Notes: generated from the letters alone by a model not told the origin. Numbered from the stretch's first letter, positions 49,165 through 60,790 are shown. The stretch: DNA of 64,000 nucleotides from Diphasiastrum complanatum (GCA_029204225.1 CM055099.1:63857614-63921613); one strand, 5' to 3'. Translations and numbers: made by a program.

Positions 49165-50505
49165 TCATATATAATAATATCTGCATCCTAAGCAACCTGA
49201 AAGGCTATTAAGACAGGAGCAGCTTGTCTTTGAGGGCCTTCAATTTCAAGTGCAACGCTTACACCGCTCTATACATAGGTTCCGATCAACTCTTGCCGAA
49301 ATCTATATACATCGTCAGGAGTATACGGCTCAAGAGTGAACTGTCATCACAAAACACGTGAATCAGCAAATCACAAACAATGAAAGTAAAGAAATATGAA
49401 TCAAATCATGAAAGGAACTACAAATGAACAGAATATTATCTTTTCAATATCTACATCCACTTGTAAATTATACCACTCAAAAAAGAACTTTGTATTGTAC
49501 AGGACGAACCATGCACAACTGAAAGCATCCCTTTGCTGTACACACTGCATATATTGAACGAAAATTAGTAATATTATGACAAAAAATTTATTTATGCTAT
49601 GATGATAGATTTAAACTAAAAAAAAATACATGCATATCAGAGATAGATTGAATATACCTTGAGAAATTTAATGGTTATCTCTCCAATTGAGGTTGCCATT
49701 CTCGGTATTTCCCGAATGACATCACGAAGTAGAGAATCAAATCTCTATGTGTATTAGTGACTGAGTTTACTTTTACACATAGAAAATTTGATACTCCCTC
49801 CTTATTTAGCTTTACAAAAAAAATGTTCAGGCTCCAATGCCGACTGCAACAATCAAAATACAAATATCGATAAGTCCTTACCTATCAAAGCAATGCCGAC
49901 TGCAACAATCCAAATTAAAGCAACAAAAACAAACGAGCAATCCTTACTTATTCTCATATGGAATCAAATAAAATCTTGCCACTAGACTGCATTCGATGAG
50001 ATATACATCCTTATCAAAATCGGCCTTTTTTGCCTTCATCGCTCCCATAAAAAATGGACTAACAATAAAAACTACACCATGTGAATCGGAACTAATACTA
50101 TGCTACAAAAAGCATTCTCCGGCTTCTACTATTACATCTGTAATCTCTGATGTTTTATCTTTCAGCTCGGCACAAAATTTGGGACCTAATCTAAAGCTTT
50201 TATGTGAATCTGGAAGAAAGAAATCAAAATAATTGTCGAGAAGATCAGTTTTATTAGCTAAGTAAGTCTCGTACTGGTTATAATGGTCAGAATCAAAATA
50301 AACTTGCGCAAGATCGTATGGAATTCTGACAAAAAGATTATGTACATGAGCAAAAAGATAAGTAGATCAAACAGATAAGTACATACAATATTTACAAATG
50401 TTTCGGTTATTTTGTCGAGCTCCTCTTGGGTAATCATCACTTTTGGTAAAGAAACCTTCTGAGGAGCTGGACGAATAAGACGAGGTAGAGAGGGTGATTC
50501 TCGGT
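49165..50505 (-). pseudogene. Ulp1/C48 SUMO-protease-like multi-exon gene
   Basis: Leftward order: VSLPKVMITQEELDKITETF with a gtatgt donor; an exon (about 50,330-49,985) reading LAQVYFDSDHYNQYETYLAN and KDVYLIECSLVARFYLIPYE with a gtaag donor; then RHWSLNIFFVKLNKEGVSNF (about 49,840), FDSLLRDVIREIPRMATSIG (about 49,740) with donor AAG|GTATAT; then CVQQRDAFSCAWFVLYNTKF (about 49,550); and FTLEPYTPDDVYRFRQELIG (about 49,330). The series HW-hydrophobic, DSL, Q and SC-x-x-FVL is the His-Asp-Gln-Cys signature of Ulp1-type (C48) cysteine proteases, which cleave SUMO. The Cys is followed by Ala rather than the usual Gly. Frame changes and stops show decay. The first segment is read through, with one stop, from the H3-like gene to its right, so the two could be one gene. 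Confidence 0.55.
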
Positions 50506-50569
50506 CTGAATCAAATTCTCCAGCATTTGATTCATAGCTCAGGACGATGTGGGATCTCTTGGCAAGGAT

Positions 50570-51085
50570 AACTCTAGGTGGGAGGGAAATAGTTGACCTT
50601 CAAGATCCAGCTTTCTTGAGGACAAGCTGCTTCCTTTTCCTCCTAGAGGTAGTCGGCAAGTTTGTTCTATCCAGAGGCAGGTCTCTGGAGATGCTGGTGT
50701 TATCCACATGCAGACCAAAATAACGGTCCCAAAGTCTTTTGAGAATGACGAAATCTTTTGACATGATGGTGAGACGCTTACCATACACAGGCAAAAGATA
50801 TGTATTCTCAAAAAACTGGGACAAAAAGTCTTTTGCAGCACCTTGTAAGGCGTGCATGGCTGTCACGACAAAATGAACATTTATTCCAAATAATAGAGTG
50901 ACATTCTTGACAGATTAGCCGAAAGGAGCTCTAGGGATCAACAGTTCAGTTGATCTCTGGAGTTTTCTAATCTCCCTCAGCCATACCTGCTTTTTGCCAT
51001 GGCTACGGCCAGTACCAGGGGGAACATGGGCATGGGATGGTTGTATAGTGGTTATGGCACAGGCAGTGGATTTGGTCCTAGCCAT
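50570..51085 (-). pseudogene. Divergent histone H3-like gene, copy 2
   Basis: From the ATG at 51,085: ARTKSTACAITTIQPSHAH, VPPGTGRSHGKKQV, WLREIRKLQRSTELLIPRAP, then HFVVTAMHALQGAAKDF, LLPVYGKRLTIMSKDFVILK and RLWDRYFGLHVD, continuing into a basic linker TSRRKRKQLVLKKAGS. The N-terminus keeps ARTK as in canonical H3; the fold aligns without gaps. One premature stop lies before helix 2, so this copy is probably dead, but the region where copy 1 is frame-broken is in frame here. The basic C-terminal extension leads into the protease-like gene on the same strand. The plus-strand gene starting at 51,995 is divergent from it, as in copy 1. Confidence 0.8.
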
Positions 51086-51994
51086 CATTCTTACAATAAC
51101 AATAAATAAATTAGAAAAAAAAAAATTTGAACCCAAGCGTAGAGAATGAAAACAAAAAAATTTGCGATCAGAAGACGCTTGAGATCGATACCAGAGCTGA
51201 ATATCGATTTTGAGCATAAGATAGATAGAGAATATGTGCAGAAAAGAGATCCGCACTTGAAAGCGATATTGGAATCATAGCGGTATCGGTCTTGAGCACA
51301 CGGTGAGAAGGCGGAGTATTTTGCAAAGAGAGAGCGCGCTTGAGAGTGATATTGGGAGCGAAAATCGAAAATTCTGTGGAAAAAAAATGAAAATTTTGAG
51401 GGTCTATATATAGGAAATTTTTTGAATGTGTGAAAAAAATGGCTGATGACACGTGTTGGCATGTAACTGGTCCACGTGGAATGTCCGTATTGACAATGAT
51501 GACTCAATTATGAGGCCACGTGGGTCAGGACACGTGCACGAATCATATTTGGACATGTGTCATTCTACACGTGATAGATGTTAGATCAATCATTGTTTGT
51601 ATGGCGAAATATTAATGATGAATCATGCATCGACACGTGTCCTTTTGGAACTTCTCCACACGTGCAATTTTTTTTTATAAATAGATCATTTCCGGCACGG
51701 ATTTTCATGCCAATTTTTGATTTCTTATCTGGATATCAATTTCAAGTGCGCCCTTTCCACTGTTTTCGTTCCATTGACTTACTTGCACCTGGAACTGATA
51801 CTGCCTAGTCCAGTATCGCATTCAAGCGCGTCTTACATCTCATTTATTTCCTGATCTTTGTACACGCGCTCGGATCCGATACCCTGTCTTCTTATATCTC
51901 TTTTGAGCGCACATTGTCTTGAGGTTCTTGTCTGACCTACATTTTGTGCCTGAGAACAATATTGGAAATTTCAGATTTGTATTTTTTGTTCAAA
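51086..51994. promoter_or_regulatory. Bidirectional promoter packed with G-boxes, copy 2
   Basis: TATA boxes face outward: TATATATAG on the minus strand at about 51,404-51,412 and TATAAATA on the plus strand at 51,676-51,683. Between them are seven exact CACGTG at 51,450, 51,473, 51,517, 51,531, 51,568, 51,634 and 51,659. The leader motif (attcaagcgcgt at about 51,818; the minus-strand counterpart at about 51,340) is kept. Some G-boxes are at matching places in copy 1, others are not, so number and density are kept better than exact sites. Confidence 0.75.
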
Positions 51995-52198
51995 ATGTCT
52001 AATTTCAATTCTAGTTTGTTTTCTTTTTTTCATGAATTGAGTATTAGTGATTATTTAGTATATCAAATTTTTTGTTTCTTCTTTTTTTTTATTCTTCTTT
52101 CTATTACTGAGGATTCTGGTGTGGAGGCATTTTCTGAGATTTATCTCAGATTTAAGTCTCTGATCAGTACTCCCTTATTCAAATCTCAGAATAAGGAC
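51995..52198 (+). pseudogene. Start of unknown gene divergent from H3-like copy 2
   Basis: MSNFNSSLFSFFHELSISD, then FILLSITEDSGVEAFSEIYL and RFKSLISTPLFKSQNKD. The same protein start as 12,978, and open here where copy 1 has a stop. Homology to copy 1 ends at about 52,198, where a Copia scrap begins, so the rest of the gene is lost. Confidence 0.55.
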
Positions 52199-52204
52199 TT
52201 TTGC

Positions 52205-52400
52205 AAACATTGAAATATTTGCCTTCTTAGAGTCAACACTCTAGATGTAGACTTGGATTCATAAAGCTTCTTTAATGAATCCCAAACATCCTTTGATGAA
52301 GTACTCTTACCAACTTCCTTGAGAAATTCATTGGTAACATTATCTTGATCATGTTTAGAACTCTTTTGGCCCTCTTGTCATACATAAAGCCTTCCAAAAT
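52205..52400 (-). mobile_element. Antisense Copia gag scrap
   Basis: The complement of this stretch matches the gag region at about 54,500-54,670 of the nearby Copia element (words for YDKRAK, NVTNE, LKEVGKS and YESKSTSRVLTLRRQIF-like sequence). A short old fragment of the same broad family in opposite orientation. Confidence 0.7.
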
Positions 52401-52456
52401 TCCTACATTGCTTTCTGATATACTTTTACACGTTTTATATTTTCTTTCTGATCATC

Positions 52457-53077
52457 ATGTCTTCTACCGATACTTCCCAGTCTCCACGCTATACTATCCA
52501 TCGTGATATCCCATCTGCAACGGACATCATGATTCTTCCTAGCACAAGCATGGTCACTCAGTGGATGACCCTTGCGGAGCCGCTGCTCACTGCAATGGGT
52601 ATTTATGAGAGAGCCTTTTCTGGTCACATCAATATGGATTTCATCACTCTTTCCTTCAGTACGTGGAAGGAAGAGAAATCCAAATTTTATATCACTTTCT
52701 AGGGAGCCACACATAAGGTGCACATCACTGAGGCCGCCCTTGCAACTATAGGTATAGCATCCGGCACGTAGGCCTCACCCAATCACGAGAACGCCAAACA
52801 GGCCATCAAGCCATATATTGACCTCACCAACGATCTGCACTGGATCAATGATGGATACCTTTTGGAAGCCATCACTAAGCCTTCAATCCACGCTACTGCC
52901 CAGCTACAAAACAACTTCCTTATGGTTGGCAACCTCAGGAAAGACCGCATCACATCACAAATCCTCCACAGGATAGTGGAGTCCCACACCAAGTTGACCA
53001 AAGCCCCTCTTGAACCATATATTTGGTTCAAGACTATTTCTGGTAAGCTCAAACGAGCTATTAAGGCCAATACTAAG
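52457..53077 (+). mobile_element. Gag-like ORF of a Gypsy-type fossil, split by a Copia insertion
   Basis: Nearly open from MSSTDTSQSPRYTIHRDIPS through LTAMGIYERAFSGHINMDF, ITLSFSTWKEEKSKFYITF, IKPYIDLTNDLHWINDGYL to FKTISGKLKRAIKANT. It ends exactly at the left edge of the Copia element at 53,078 and related coding sequence seems to resume at 58,455. Helical and without a known domain; capsid of an LTR element is the likely role from context. Broken. Confidence 0.4.
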
Positions 53078-53728
53078 TGTGAAAGATTCAACTAGTTTCA
53101 TCACATTTTGCAATATTTTCATATTTGGCATATTGAGGTCAAAAACTTGTTTTAGACTTAGAGGGTGACTTTTCAAAGTTCATTAGTCTAAATTTCATTT
53201 GAATAAACACTTTTTGAAAGTGTGGGAAAGATAGAATGCGAGTTTGAGTAGATTCAATTTGAATAAGTTGGGTACATTGAATCTAGACCCAAAATTAGTA
53301 GGGTTAGCATTTTGGTGTGAAAGCCAAGTGGCCAAATAGGGTTTGGACCTACTATAAAAGGATGTAACTCGTGGAGAGAGTAATCTTCTCTCTTCTCTAT
53401 CTCATTTCATGCTTATACATGGTTCTCTTGGGTTCTACTATCCATTGGTGCACTATCTTGGTTATTGCTTGCAATTCTATGTGTAGAATGATTTATATTT
53501 GTTATTTTTGGATCCACACGCGTGAAATACAATAGCTTGCTGGTTTTGTACGGAAAACAATAGTACATAATCATTTCATTCAAGTTTGATCAAGTTCTAT
53601 TAGTGTTTGCATCTCAAATTGTGTGTAGATGCTGATTTTTCTACATTGGTGAGATTGGTAGTGTATTTCTCTTTCTAACCAAAGATCATTCAAGTAGATT
53701 GGATCTTAAGGATCTGAAATCTTTCACA
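53078..53728 (+). repeat. Copia 5' LTR, 651 bp
   Basis: Starts tgtgaaagattc and ends gaaatctttcaca, an inverted terminal pair. A TATA box (actataaaagg) lies near 53,352. Flanked on the left by the target duplicate CTAAG (53,073-53,077). Confidence 0.93.
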
Positions 53729-53740
53729 TGGTATCAGAGC
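53729..53740 (+). other. Copia primer-binding site
   Basis: TGGTATCAGAGC, complementary to the 3' end of initiator tRNA-Met, immediately after the 5' LTR. Confidence 0.93.
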
Positions 53741-56435
53741 TTGTGTTTTAGGTTATGAAGGAGGAAATCAGATCTATCAATGATTTGATGAAAATACCAA
53801 GTCTAAAGCATGCTAGAGAGGATTCTACACAAAAATCGGATTTTTTGCTTTTGTAGATTGGATCTTTTGTAGATCAAAACACTAAATAGGTCAATATACT
53901 TGTTCAATTCCGATTTTTTAATTCACATACTAGATTTGGCCTATTATTGGATCATTGGTTCAGCCTAAGTGGTGGCTTATAGATTGCATATCAAATTTTC
54001 AGCATTCGCATGTAGATTTGGAATAGTCAATTTTTTGTGATTTTGTCAAAACCCTAATTTTGATTGGATCTCTAGATAGTGAGGTTGATGGACTTCATTT
54101 GAGTGTGTTTCAATCTTAGGAACTGGCAAAAGTCATTAGATTAAGGATAGATCATAGGTTGATCAAGATTCCATGATTCTATGTGTTGATTTGCATGAAT
54201 AAGTGCTAGAAGAGAATTTGTGAGATAGTTTCAAATCTTAGTGATTTCTTTTGAAAGCATTTGTTGTTGTTCAAAGGAGTTCTTTGTGCATTGAAGCAGG
54301 TTGAAAGAGAAGATCAGGTCATTTCCACATGACAACCTCAATTGGAGTGATGTTGGAAGCCAATGATAGGCTTACCTCAAGTAACTACTCATTGTGGAAA
54401 GTGAGGATGGAGTCACTTCTTGAGATGAATGATGTTTTGGATATTGTTGTAGGTTTGGAGGAGAGACCAGCAACACAACAAGATCAATTGAGGTATGACA
54501 AGAGGGCCAAGAAGGCTCTACACATGATAAAGATGAATGTTACCAATGAACTTCTCAAGGAAGTTGGTAAGTGCACATCATCTTTGGAAGCTTGGAATTC
54601 ATTGAAGAAGGTTTATGAATCCAAATCTACTTCTAGAGTGTTGACTCTAAGAAGGCAAATCTTTTCTTGTTTGCAAAAGAATGAAGAAAGTCCAAGTACT
54701 TTTGTTTTGAGAATGAAAGCATTGAATGATGAGTTAGCTTGCATAGATGAAAGCATTCAGGAAGGAGAGCTTATTCAAGTGATTCTTAATGGCTTGTTGG
54801 ATGCTCATTCTAACATTGTTCAAAGTATTGCTATTCAAAAGACTTTGCCAAGTTTGATGGATCTTCAAGAGATCTTGATCAATGAGGAATATAGGCTTCA
54901 AGCAAGAGGTGGATCTACATCGACACTTCAAGAGGATGCTATGTTCACAAAGGGCAAATTCAAGGGCAAAACCAAAAGCAAGTGGTCTAAAGGGCAAGAT
55001 CAAATGGATGCTTCTTCAAGAGGCAAAAAGAATGATACATCAAAGCTCAAGGGCTTCTATTGTGGCATCAAAGGACACTTTGCAAGTGAGTGCTACAAGA
55101 AGAAGAGAGATCAAGGAGACAAACAAGGTAATCTTACTCTTGATGAGGATGGTTTGGATGTTCAAGATGCAAATGATGATGCTTTTGTGATGTCTTCATG
55201 TATGCTTGCTAATGATGGAGATCTAGATCCTTGGTGGATTGATAGTGGAGCAAGTTCACACATGACCTTTCACAAAGAGTACTTCACTTCTTTGTTGGCA
55301 TATGGAGATGACAAGAGGGTGATCTACACGGCCAATGATGGTGAGTGTGCAATCAAAGGGATTGGCACAATTCCTATTTCTCTCTCTACAAATAGGAATG
55401 TTCATTTGGAGGATGTCTTTTTTATTCCATCTATTACCAAAAATTTGCTTAGTATGAGTCAAATGCTAAGTAAGGGCCTCAAGGTGGAGTTTGATGGAGA
55501 TGCTTTTGATCAAAAGGAAGGATGTCTTGATTGGAAAAGGTAAAAGGCAAGGGAAGTTGTTCAAACTTGATGCTTGTGTTATTGCTAACCAAGTTGGATG
55601 TGTTGCAAGGGAGCAAATTTCTATTCATGAGGTTTGGCACAAAAGGATGGGACAACTCAACTTCAAGTCATTGGAGGTAATGGCAAGGAAGAAGGTTGTG
55701 ATTGGTCTTCCAAGTTCCTTAAGCAATGACAAGCATGTTTGTGAGTTTTGTGCTTTTTCTAAGTCACATAGACTACCTTATAATAGATCTATTTGACAAA
55801 CCATTTTGGGATCAAGCTTTGTTGTGTGCCAATTTCTGGCCGAGTGCTATTTTGGATGGAAGGACACATTTTGAGATGCTATTCAAGAGGAGGCCGAGTG
55901 TCAACTTTCTAAGGACCTTTGGATGCACATGCTATGTCAACATTACTCTTGACTATAGGACCAAGGAGGATCCATCTTCAAGAAGAGGTATTTTTGCTGG
56001 ATATAGTGAGGTGAGTAAAGCCTACAAGGTTTACATTCCTTCTACTAACAAAGTGATTGTTGGTAGAGATGTCATTTTTTATGAGAGGAACATTCCAAAG
56101 GTGTCTTCAAGCATGATTGATGGTAAAGTGGATGGATCTAACATTCTTGATGAAAAGGATCCTACTTTGGATGGTGGTGATGATGGACCTTCATCAAGTC
56201 AAAAGCCAAGGAGAACATCAATAGAAAGACAAGTACCTTCAAGGCTCACATATGATCAAAAGAGTAAGCAAGTAGTTTCTGGAAATTATGGTGCTTTTCT
56301 AACCTCTTTGGATGAGCCTACAAGTGTAGATCAAGCAAGGAAAGAAGAGGACTGGATCCAACCAATGGATCTTGAGTATCGATCTCTTATGAAGAGTGGA
56401 ACATCTTTTGGAGGACTTCTTGTGTACATGGAGCT

Positions 56436-57270
56436 ATGCAAGTGGATGGATGTTATCTTGCTGTAAAATCAAGTATTGGATCTAGAAAACAAAGTTTGTT
56501 CAATGACTTTGATGGTCAAGTTGAAGATCAAGAGGTTGATCTCAAAGGGCTTCAACTAGTCAAAAGGGAAGTTGGCAATTTGGAGCTAGTCAAGAGCATC
56601 AAAGGAGAGGTAATTGGCAAAGGTGTTATGGATTTGTTTTTACAGCATATTGGAGACTCAAGTAAGGTCAAAGGAGCAGCAAGGGAGTGTTGCTCAAGTT
56701 TACTTTACTTGTTCTATCTCATGTTTGAGCAATTTCATGTGGATGTGTGCAAATTGTTAAGATATGGTAAAACTAGTTACATTGGTGAGCATTGTTTTGA
56801 TGTTGGATTTGTACTAGCATTCTTGGCTGATTTTGCTGATGGAAATGAAGCTATTGGAGGTTCATTATGTCACTCATTCATGGTCAAGTCATCAAGGTAT
56901 GATGGTATCTTGAGGCAAGGTGAAGATGGAGGCTCATTCATGGAGTATCATGGTGGATACAAGGCAACAAAGGACAAAGGAGGAGGAGACATGCAAGCAA
57001 AAGTTGATCACTCACATTTATTGTTTGTTTGCTGTATTTTTCCAAAGAGTTTAGAGTTGGAAGCATGGTGGAATCATTTCATTTACATTCTATTTGATTC
57101 TTCATATTCTAGTTACATCTTGATATGTAAAATTGATGTAAGAAATAGTGAAACATCCCAAGTGGACACTATTCTCTATATCAATTATGGTTGTTTCTAT
57201 TTTGAGCATTACATGATCATTGAAAGGAGGTCTATTCTCAGGAAGAAGATCATTCTTATGATGGATCAAA
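56436..57270 (+). other. Passenger-like open frame inside the Copia element
   Basis: A long frame (about 290 codons) sits where a Copia element would carry reverse transcriptase, yet it shows none of that domain's motifs. It reads LKGLQLVKREVGNLELVKS, ARECCSSLLYLFYLMFEQF, CFDVGFVLAFLADFADGNE and LELEAWWNHFIYILFDSSY. Cys/Phe/Leu-rich, family unknown. It may be captured host DNA or an insertion carried by the element. Its openness may be chance in T-rich DNA. Confidence 0.4.
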
Positions 57271-57673
57271 GTTCTATTGTCAAAGAAACAAGCCACTATC
57301 TCATTGTCATCTAGTGAGGCCGAGTACAAAGCTCTTACACATTGCACAAAGGAGATGGTATGGATCAAGAGGATGATCAAGGATCTTCACTTGCTGGATT
57401 TTTCAAAGAGCCCAATAATCTTTTGTGACAATCAATCAGCCCAAAGAATGGCATCCAATCCTATCTTTCATACTAGGAGCAAGCATATTGAGATACAATA
57501 TCATTTTGTGAGGGAGCGAGTCATTGCAAAGGAGGTGGAGCTTCAACATGTGTCTTCAAGGGAATGTGTAGCTGATATCTTCACCAAAGCATTGGGAAAA
57601 TACTTGTTCATGAAGCATAGGACTTCACTTGGAGTATTATCAAAGTCTATGATAAAACTAGCTGAAGAGGGAT

Positions 57674-58449
57674 TGTGAAAGATTCAACTAGTTTCATCAC
57701 ATTTTGCAATACTTTCATATTTGGCATATTGAGGCCAAAAACTTGTTTTAGACTTAGAGGTTGACTTTTCAAAGTTAATTAGTCTAAATTTCATTTGAAT
57801 AAACAGTTTTTGAAAGTGTGGAAAAGATAGAATGCGAGTTTGAGTAGATTCAATTTGAATAAGTTGGGTACATTGAATCTAGACCCAAAATTAGTAGGGT
57901 TAGCATTTTGGTGGGAAAGACAAGTGGCCAAATAGGGTTTGGACCTTTTATAAAAGGATGTAACTCGTGGAGAGAGTAATCTTCTCTCTTCTCTATCTCA
58001 TTTCATGCTTATACATGGTTCTCTTTGGGTTATACTACTCATTGGTGCACTATCTTGGTGATATCTTGCAATCTTATGTGTAGAATGCTCATATTTTGCT
58101 ATTTTCGGTTTCACACGTGTGAAATACAGTAGGGTACTATTATTGGTGATTGCTTATACTATCCATTGGTGCACTATCTTGGTGATTGCTTGCAATTCTA
58201 TGTGTAGAATGATCTATATTTGCTATTTTTGGATCCACACACGTGAAATACAGTAGCTTGCTGGTTTTGTACGGACAGCAACAGTACATAATCATTTCAT
58301 TCAAGTTTGATCAAGTTCTATTAGTGTTTGCATCTCAAATTGTGTGTAGATACTGATTTTTCTACATTGGTGAGATTGGTACTGTATTTCTCTTTCTAAC
58401 CAAAGATCATTCAAGTAGATTGGATCTTAAGGATCTGAAATCTTTCACA
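57674..58449 (+). repeat. Copia 3' LTR, 776 bp with internal partial duplication
   Basis: Same ends as the 5' LTR. It is 125 bp longer because the stretch around tactatccattggtgcactat to acgtgaaatacagtag occurs twice in tandem (about 58,035-58,280). Followed by the target duplicate CTAAG at 58,450-58,454. Confidence 0.93.
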
Positions 58450-58454
58450 CTAAG

Positions 58455-60780
58455 CAGCAGCTCGTTGTTGGCTCTTTATTGTCCCTTTTAGCCGCTTCTC
58501 ACTTAGAAAACAGAATCCATGGCTGTGCTTTCGGTCTACGAATAAGCAGCGGCAAAGTCATCTCACCAGGCCTCGATTTCTCACAATCGTTGTCGTCCAT
58601 GCAGCGAGATCATTATTCCTTACTCGTCTTTTGCGTCACGATGTCGCACTAGGCATACCTTGTTAGCTACGCTTCCACCCCCTACTGTTGTTCGCACTGA
58701 ACTTCTCATTCTCCCAGTCTCTGATGCTTCCCTCACCTCTGTTTCATTCAAAGACAGTCTGTGACCATTGGGCCTACCATTCCGATCACAGCTACCCAGG
58801 CCGCCTCAACCCCACACACCGAAGCCACCTCACCAAACACACACTTCTTTATGGATATGTTCGATGATTCCGACCCCCTTGGGACCACTGAAATTTTTGA
58901 AATGCCCCAGAGCCCTGCGCCCTTTGAACTCCAATCCCCTAGAAGAGGATTCGGACATATCCATGAATCTACTATTGGTGTTGAAGATGTCAGCCAGCAA
59001 CCTCATATGGAAGATAGTCCAGCCGCACTTCAGGTCAAAAAAGCTGTAAAATCACCAAAACAGTTTGACGCCACAATGCCTGAAGGATTTGAAGAGGAAG
59101 ACATTTTTTAAGAAGAAGACATAGTGGAACCTATTCCATGCCAACCAATGACAGCTCCATCAGGGCTTGCTGCTGCTGCTGCCTCCACAACCGTTGATTC
59201 TGGTGATGCTCTGGGTTTGGTTTCAAGCCTTGCGCAAGTGATCCAGTCGATGCTGGATAGAAAGAAAGAAATGGAATAGAGAATCTCTGATCAAGGGTCA
59301 TTCTGATCAGTCAGAAACTTGTCCAACTGGATTGAGAGTTGAAGATTGCCAAACAACATGAAGACAAGGCTGAAGCCGAAAAGAAGTTGGCCGAGCAACA
59401 AGCTGATTGCTTGGAAGAATACATCAGCTCCCTGCAAAACGCCCTGACAATCGCACAAGATCAGGTGGATAAGGCCATGCAGGATGCAAAGCAACAGGTG
59501 CAGCTACTGACAGGGCAATTACAGATGGCTGAACAAGATCGCACGCGGCTTCAAGGTGAATTGGATGTGACCACCCTTGAGCGTGATGCGTATCTTCAAA
59601 CACAAATACCAGATCATCCGATCACAGCAACGGAGATTGTGTATTTGTTCAAGAAAGTGGAGACATACAAAGTGGCCCTTTGGGGATTTCAAGGCCGCTT
59701 TGACAGATTCAAATGACAGTTTCAACTGAGTTGGCAAAGGCTAAAGAGACCATCACCGCCTATGAAAAAGCGGCTGTTTGAGTGTTGGAAGCCGGACCAC
59801 AAATCTCTGTACCGGTCATGTCGCAATTATTCCCTCCGCACCAAGAAGCCGTACCAATGGATACAGGGGTTTTTGAGCATGAACTAGGCGGGAGCTCCAG
59901 ATATAGCAGCCCAAACGCCAACCATACCGACAGTCCAAGCGGGTCCATCTTCATCAAGTTCAACACCTCTATTTAGAAGGCCCATCAACGTCGAGGACCA
60001 GATCCAGACCTTCTTAAAACAACATCCGCATGAGTTCTCGCATGGTGGATGGGTTCTGAAGTTTAAGACCTGCGAGATCGAGGCTGTCAAATAATTGGAC
60101 AAAATACCTGCATTGGGAGAGCAGCCGGCATGGAGAATCATGGTTTTTGAGAAAACTCTAGAATCAATTAGGAGTTATGTCACCAGCCCTCGCCAATTGC
60201 GGGTAGATCCCTATTACGTGCCAATGCCGCGAAAAAATTAATGAAAAGATTTGGGATTGGCTATGGACAAGATCACCATCCATATGCCCAATTGGCCAAT
60301 CATCCATCAGCCTTACAGCTGGACCATCTCAGTGGATTTCCACCACGCCTTATAAGCCTATCAATGAGAGTATGTCCACTCTCCAGATCCAACGGTGTGA
60401 CAATCGACAATGTTTGCTAAAGATCTTACTCTGTTGGCGTCAGTGGCAACCAGATGGGACGATTGCCTCCCTCCTCTGGCATTCGATCCAAATAAGCCGA
60501 TGGCCTCAGATCAAATCAAAGATCAGCTGCCAGTTGCTCATTTATATTTTCGTGCGACAATGATGGGAGACTCTTGGGAATCATGCTTCACATCATGGAC
60601 AACCTCCAAGTGGATTGCCGGAGCCCACCGTTGTTTCCTGCCAAACAATTTGGATTATAATACTGCACGTCTCGATTTTATGGAGAAGGTGCAGCCATTT
60701 AATCAAGATTCAACGCGAAGCCAATAAAAGTCTCCAATAACTGCATATTGCAGGTGTCGTGGGACCGCCACCAGTTTAGG
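58455..60780 (+). mobile_element. Coiled-coil ORF region of a Gypsy-type fossil
   Basis: An open region from about 58,745 (TIGPTIPITATQAASTPHTE, FMDMFDDSDPLGTTEIFEM) is followed at 59,339-59,716 by a strong coiled coil (KQHEDKAEAEKKLAEQQADC, MQDAKQQVQLLTGQLQMAEQ). Then come FLKQHPHEFSHGGWVLKFKT and LGEQPAWRIMVFEKTLESI. It ends in GVVGPPPV just before a purine tract and the LTR at 60,791. Coiled-coil accessory or gag-type ORFs beside a PPT point to the 3' end of an LTR element. A few breaks are present. Confidence 0.45.
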
Positions 60781-60790
60781 TGGGGGATAC

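Larger units (their letters stand above)
53078..58449 (+). mobile_element. Nearly full-length Ty1/Copia element
   Basis: Both LTRs, a 5-bp target duplication (CTAAG), the primer-binding site and a purine tract before the 3' LTR are present. Internal parts in order: gag (54,329 on; NYSLWKVRMESL, AWNSLKKVYESKSTSRVL), zinc knuckle region (FYCGIKGHFASEC), protease (WWIDSGASSHM), GAG-pre-integrase (VWHKRMGQLNFKSLEVMA), integrase C-terminal part (FGCTCYVNI, RRGIFAGYSE) and RNase H (ISLSSSEAEYKAL, FCDNQSA, HTRSKHIEIQYHF, ADIFTKALG). No reverse transcriptase was recognised; a non-family stretch lies in the middle (56,436-57,270). The LTRs differ at roughly 3% by eye, so the insertion is comparatively young, of the order of one to a few million years at usual plant rates. 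Broken in several places. Confidence 0.92.

Noticed and set aside
53729-53740. tRNA-Met gene
   Set aside because: Only the primer-binding complement next to a Copia LTR.
57102-57380. Minus-strand 92-residue open frame
   Set aside because: Shadow of the RNase H and passenger region on the plus strand.
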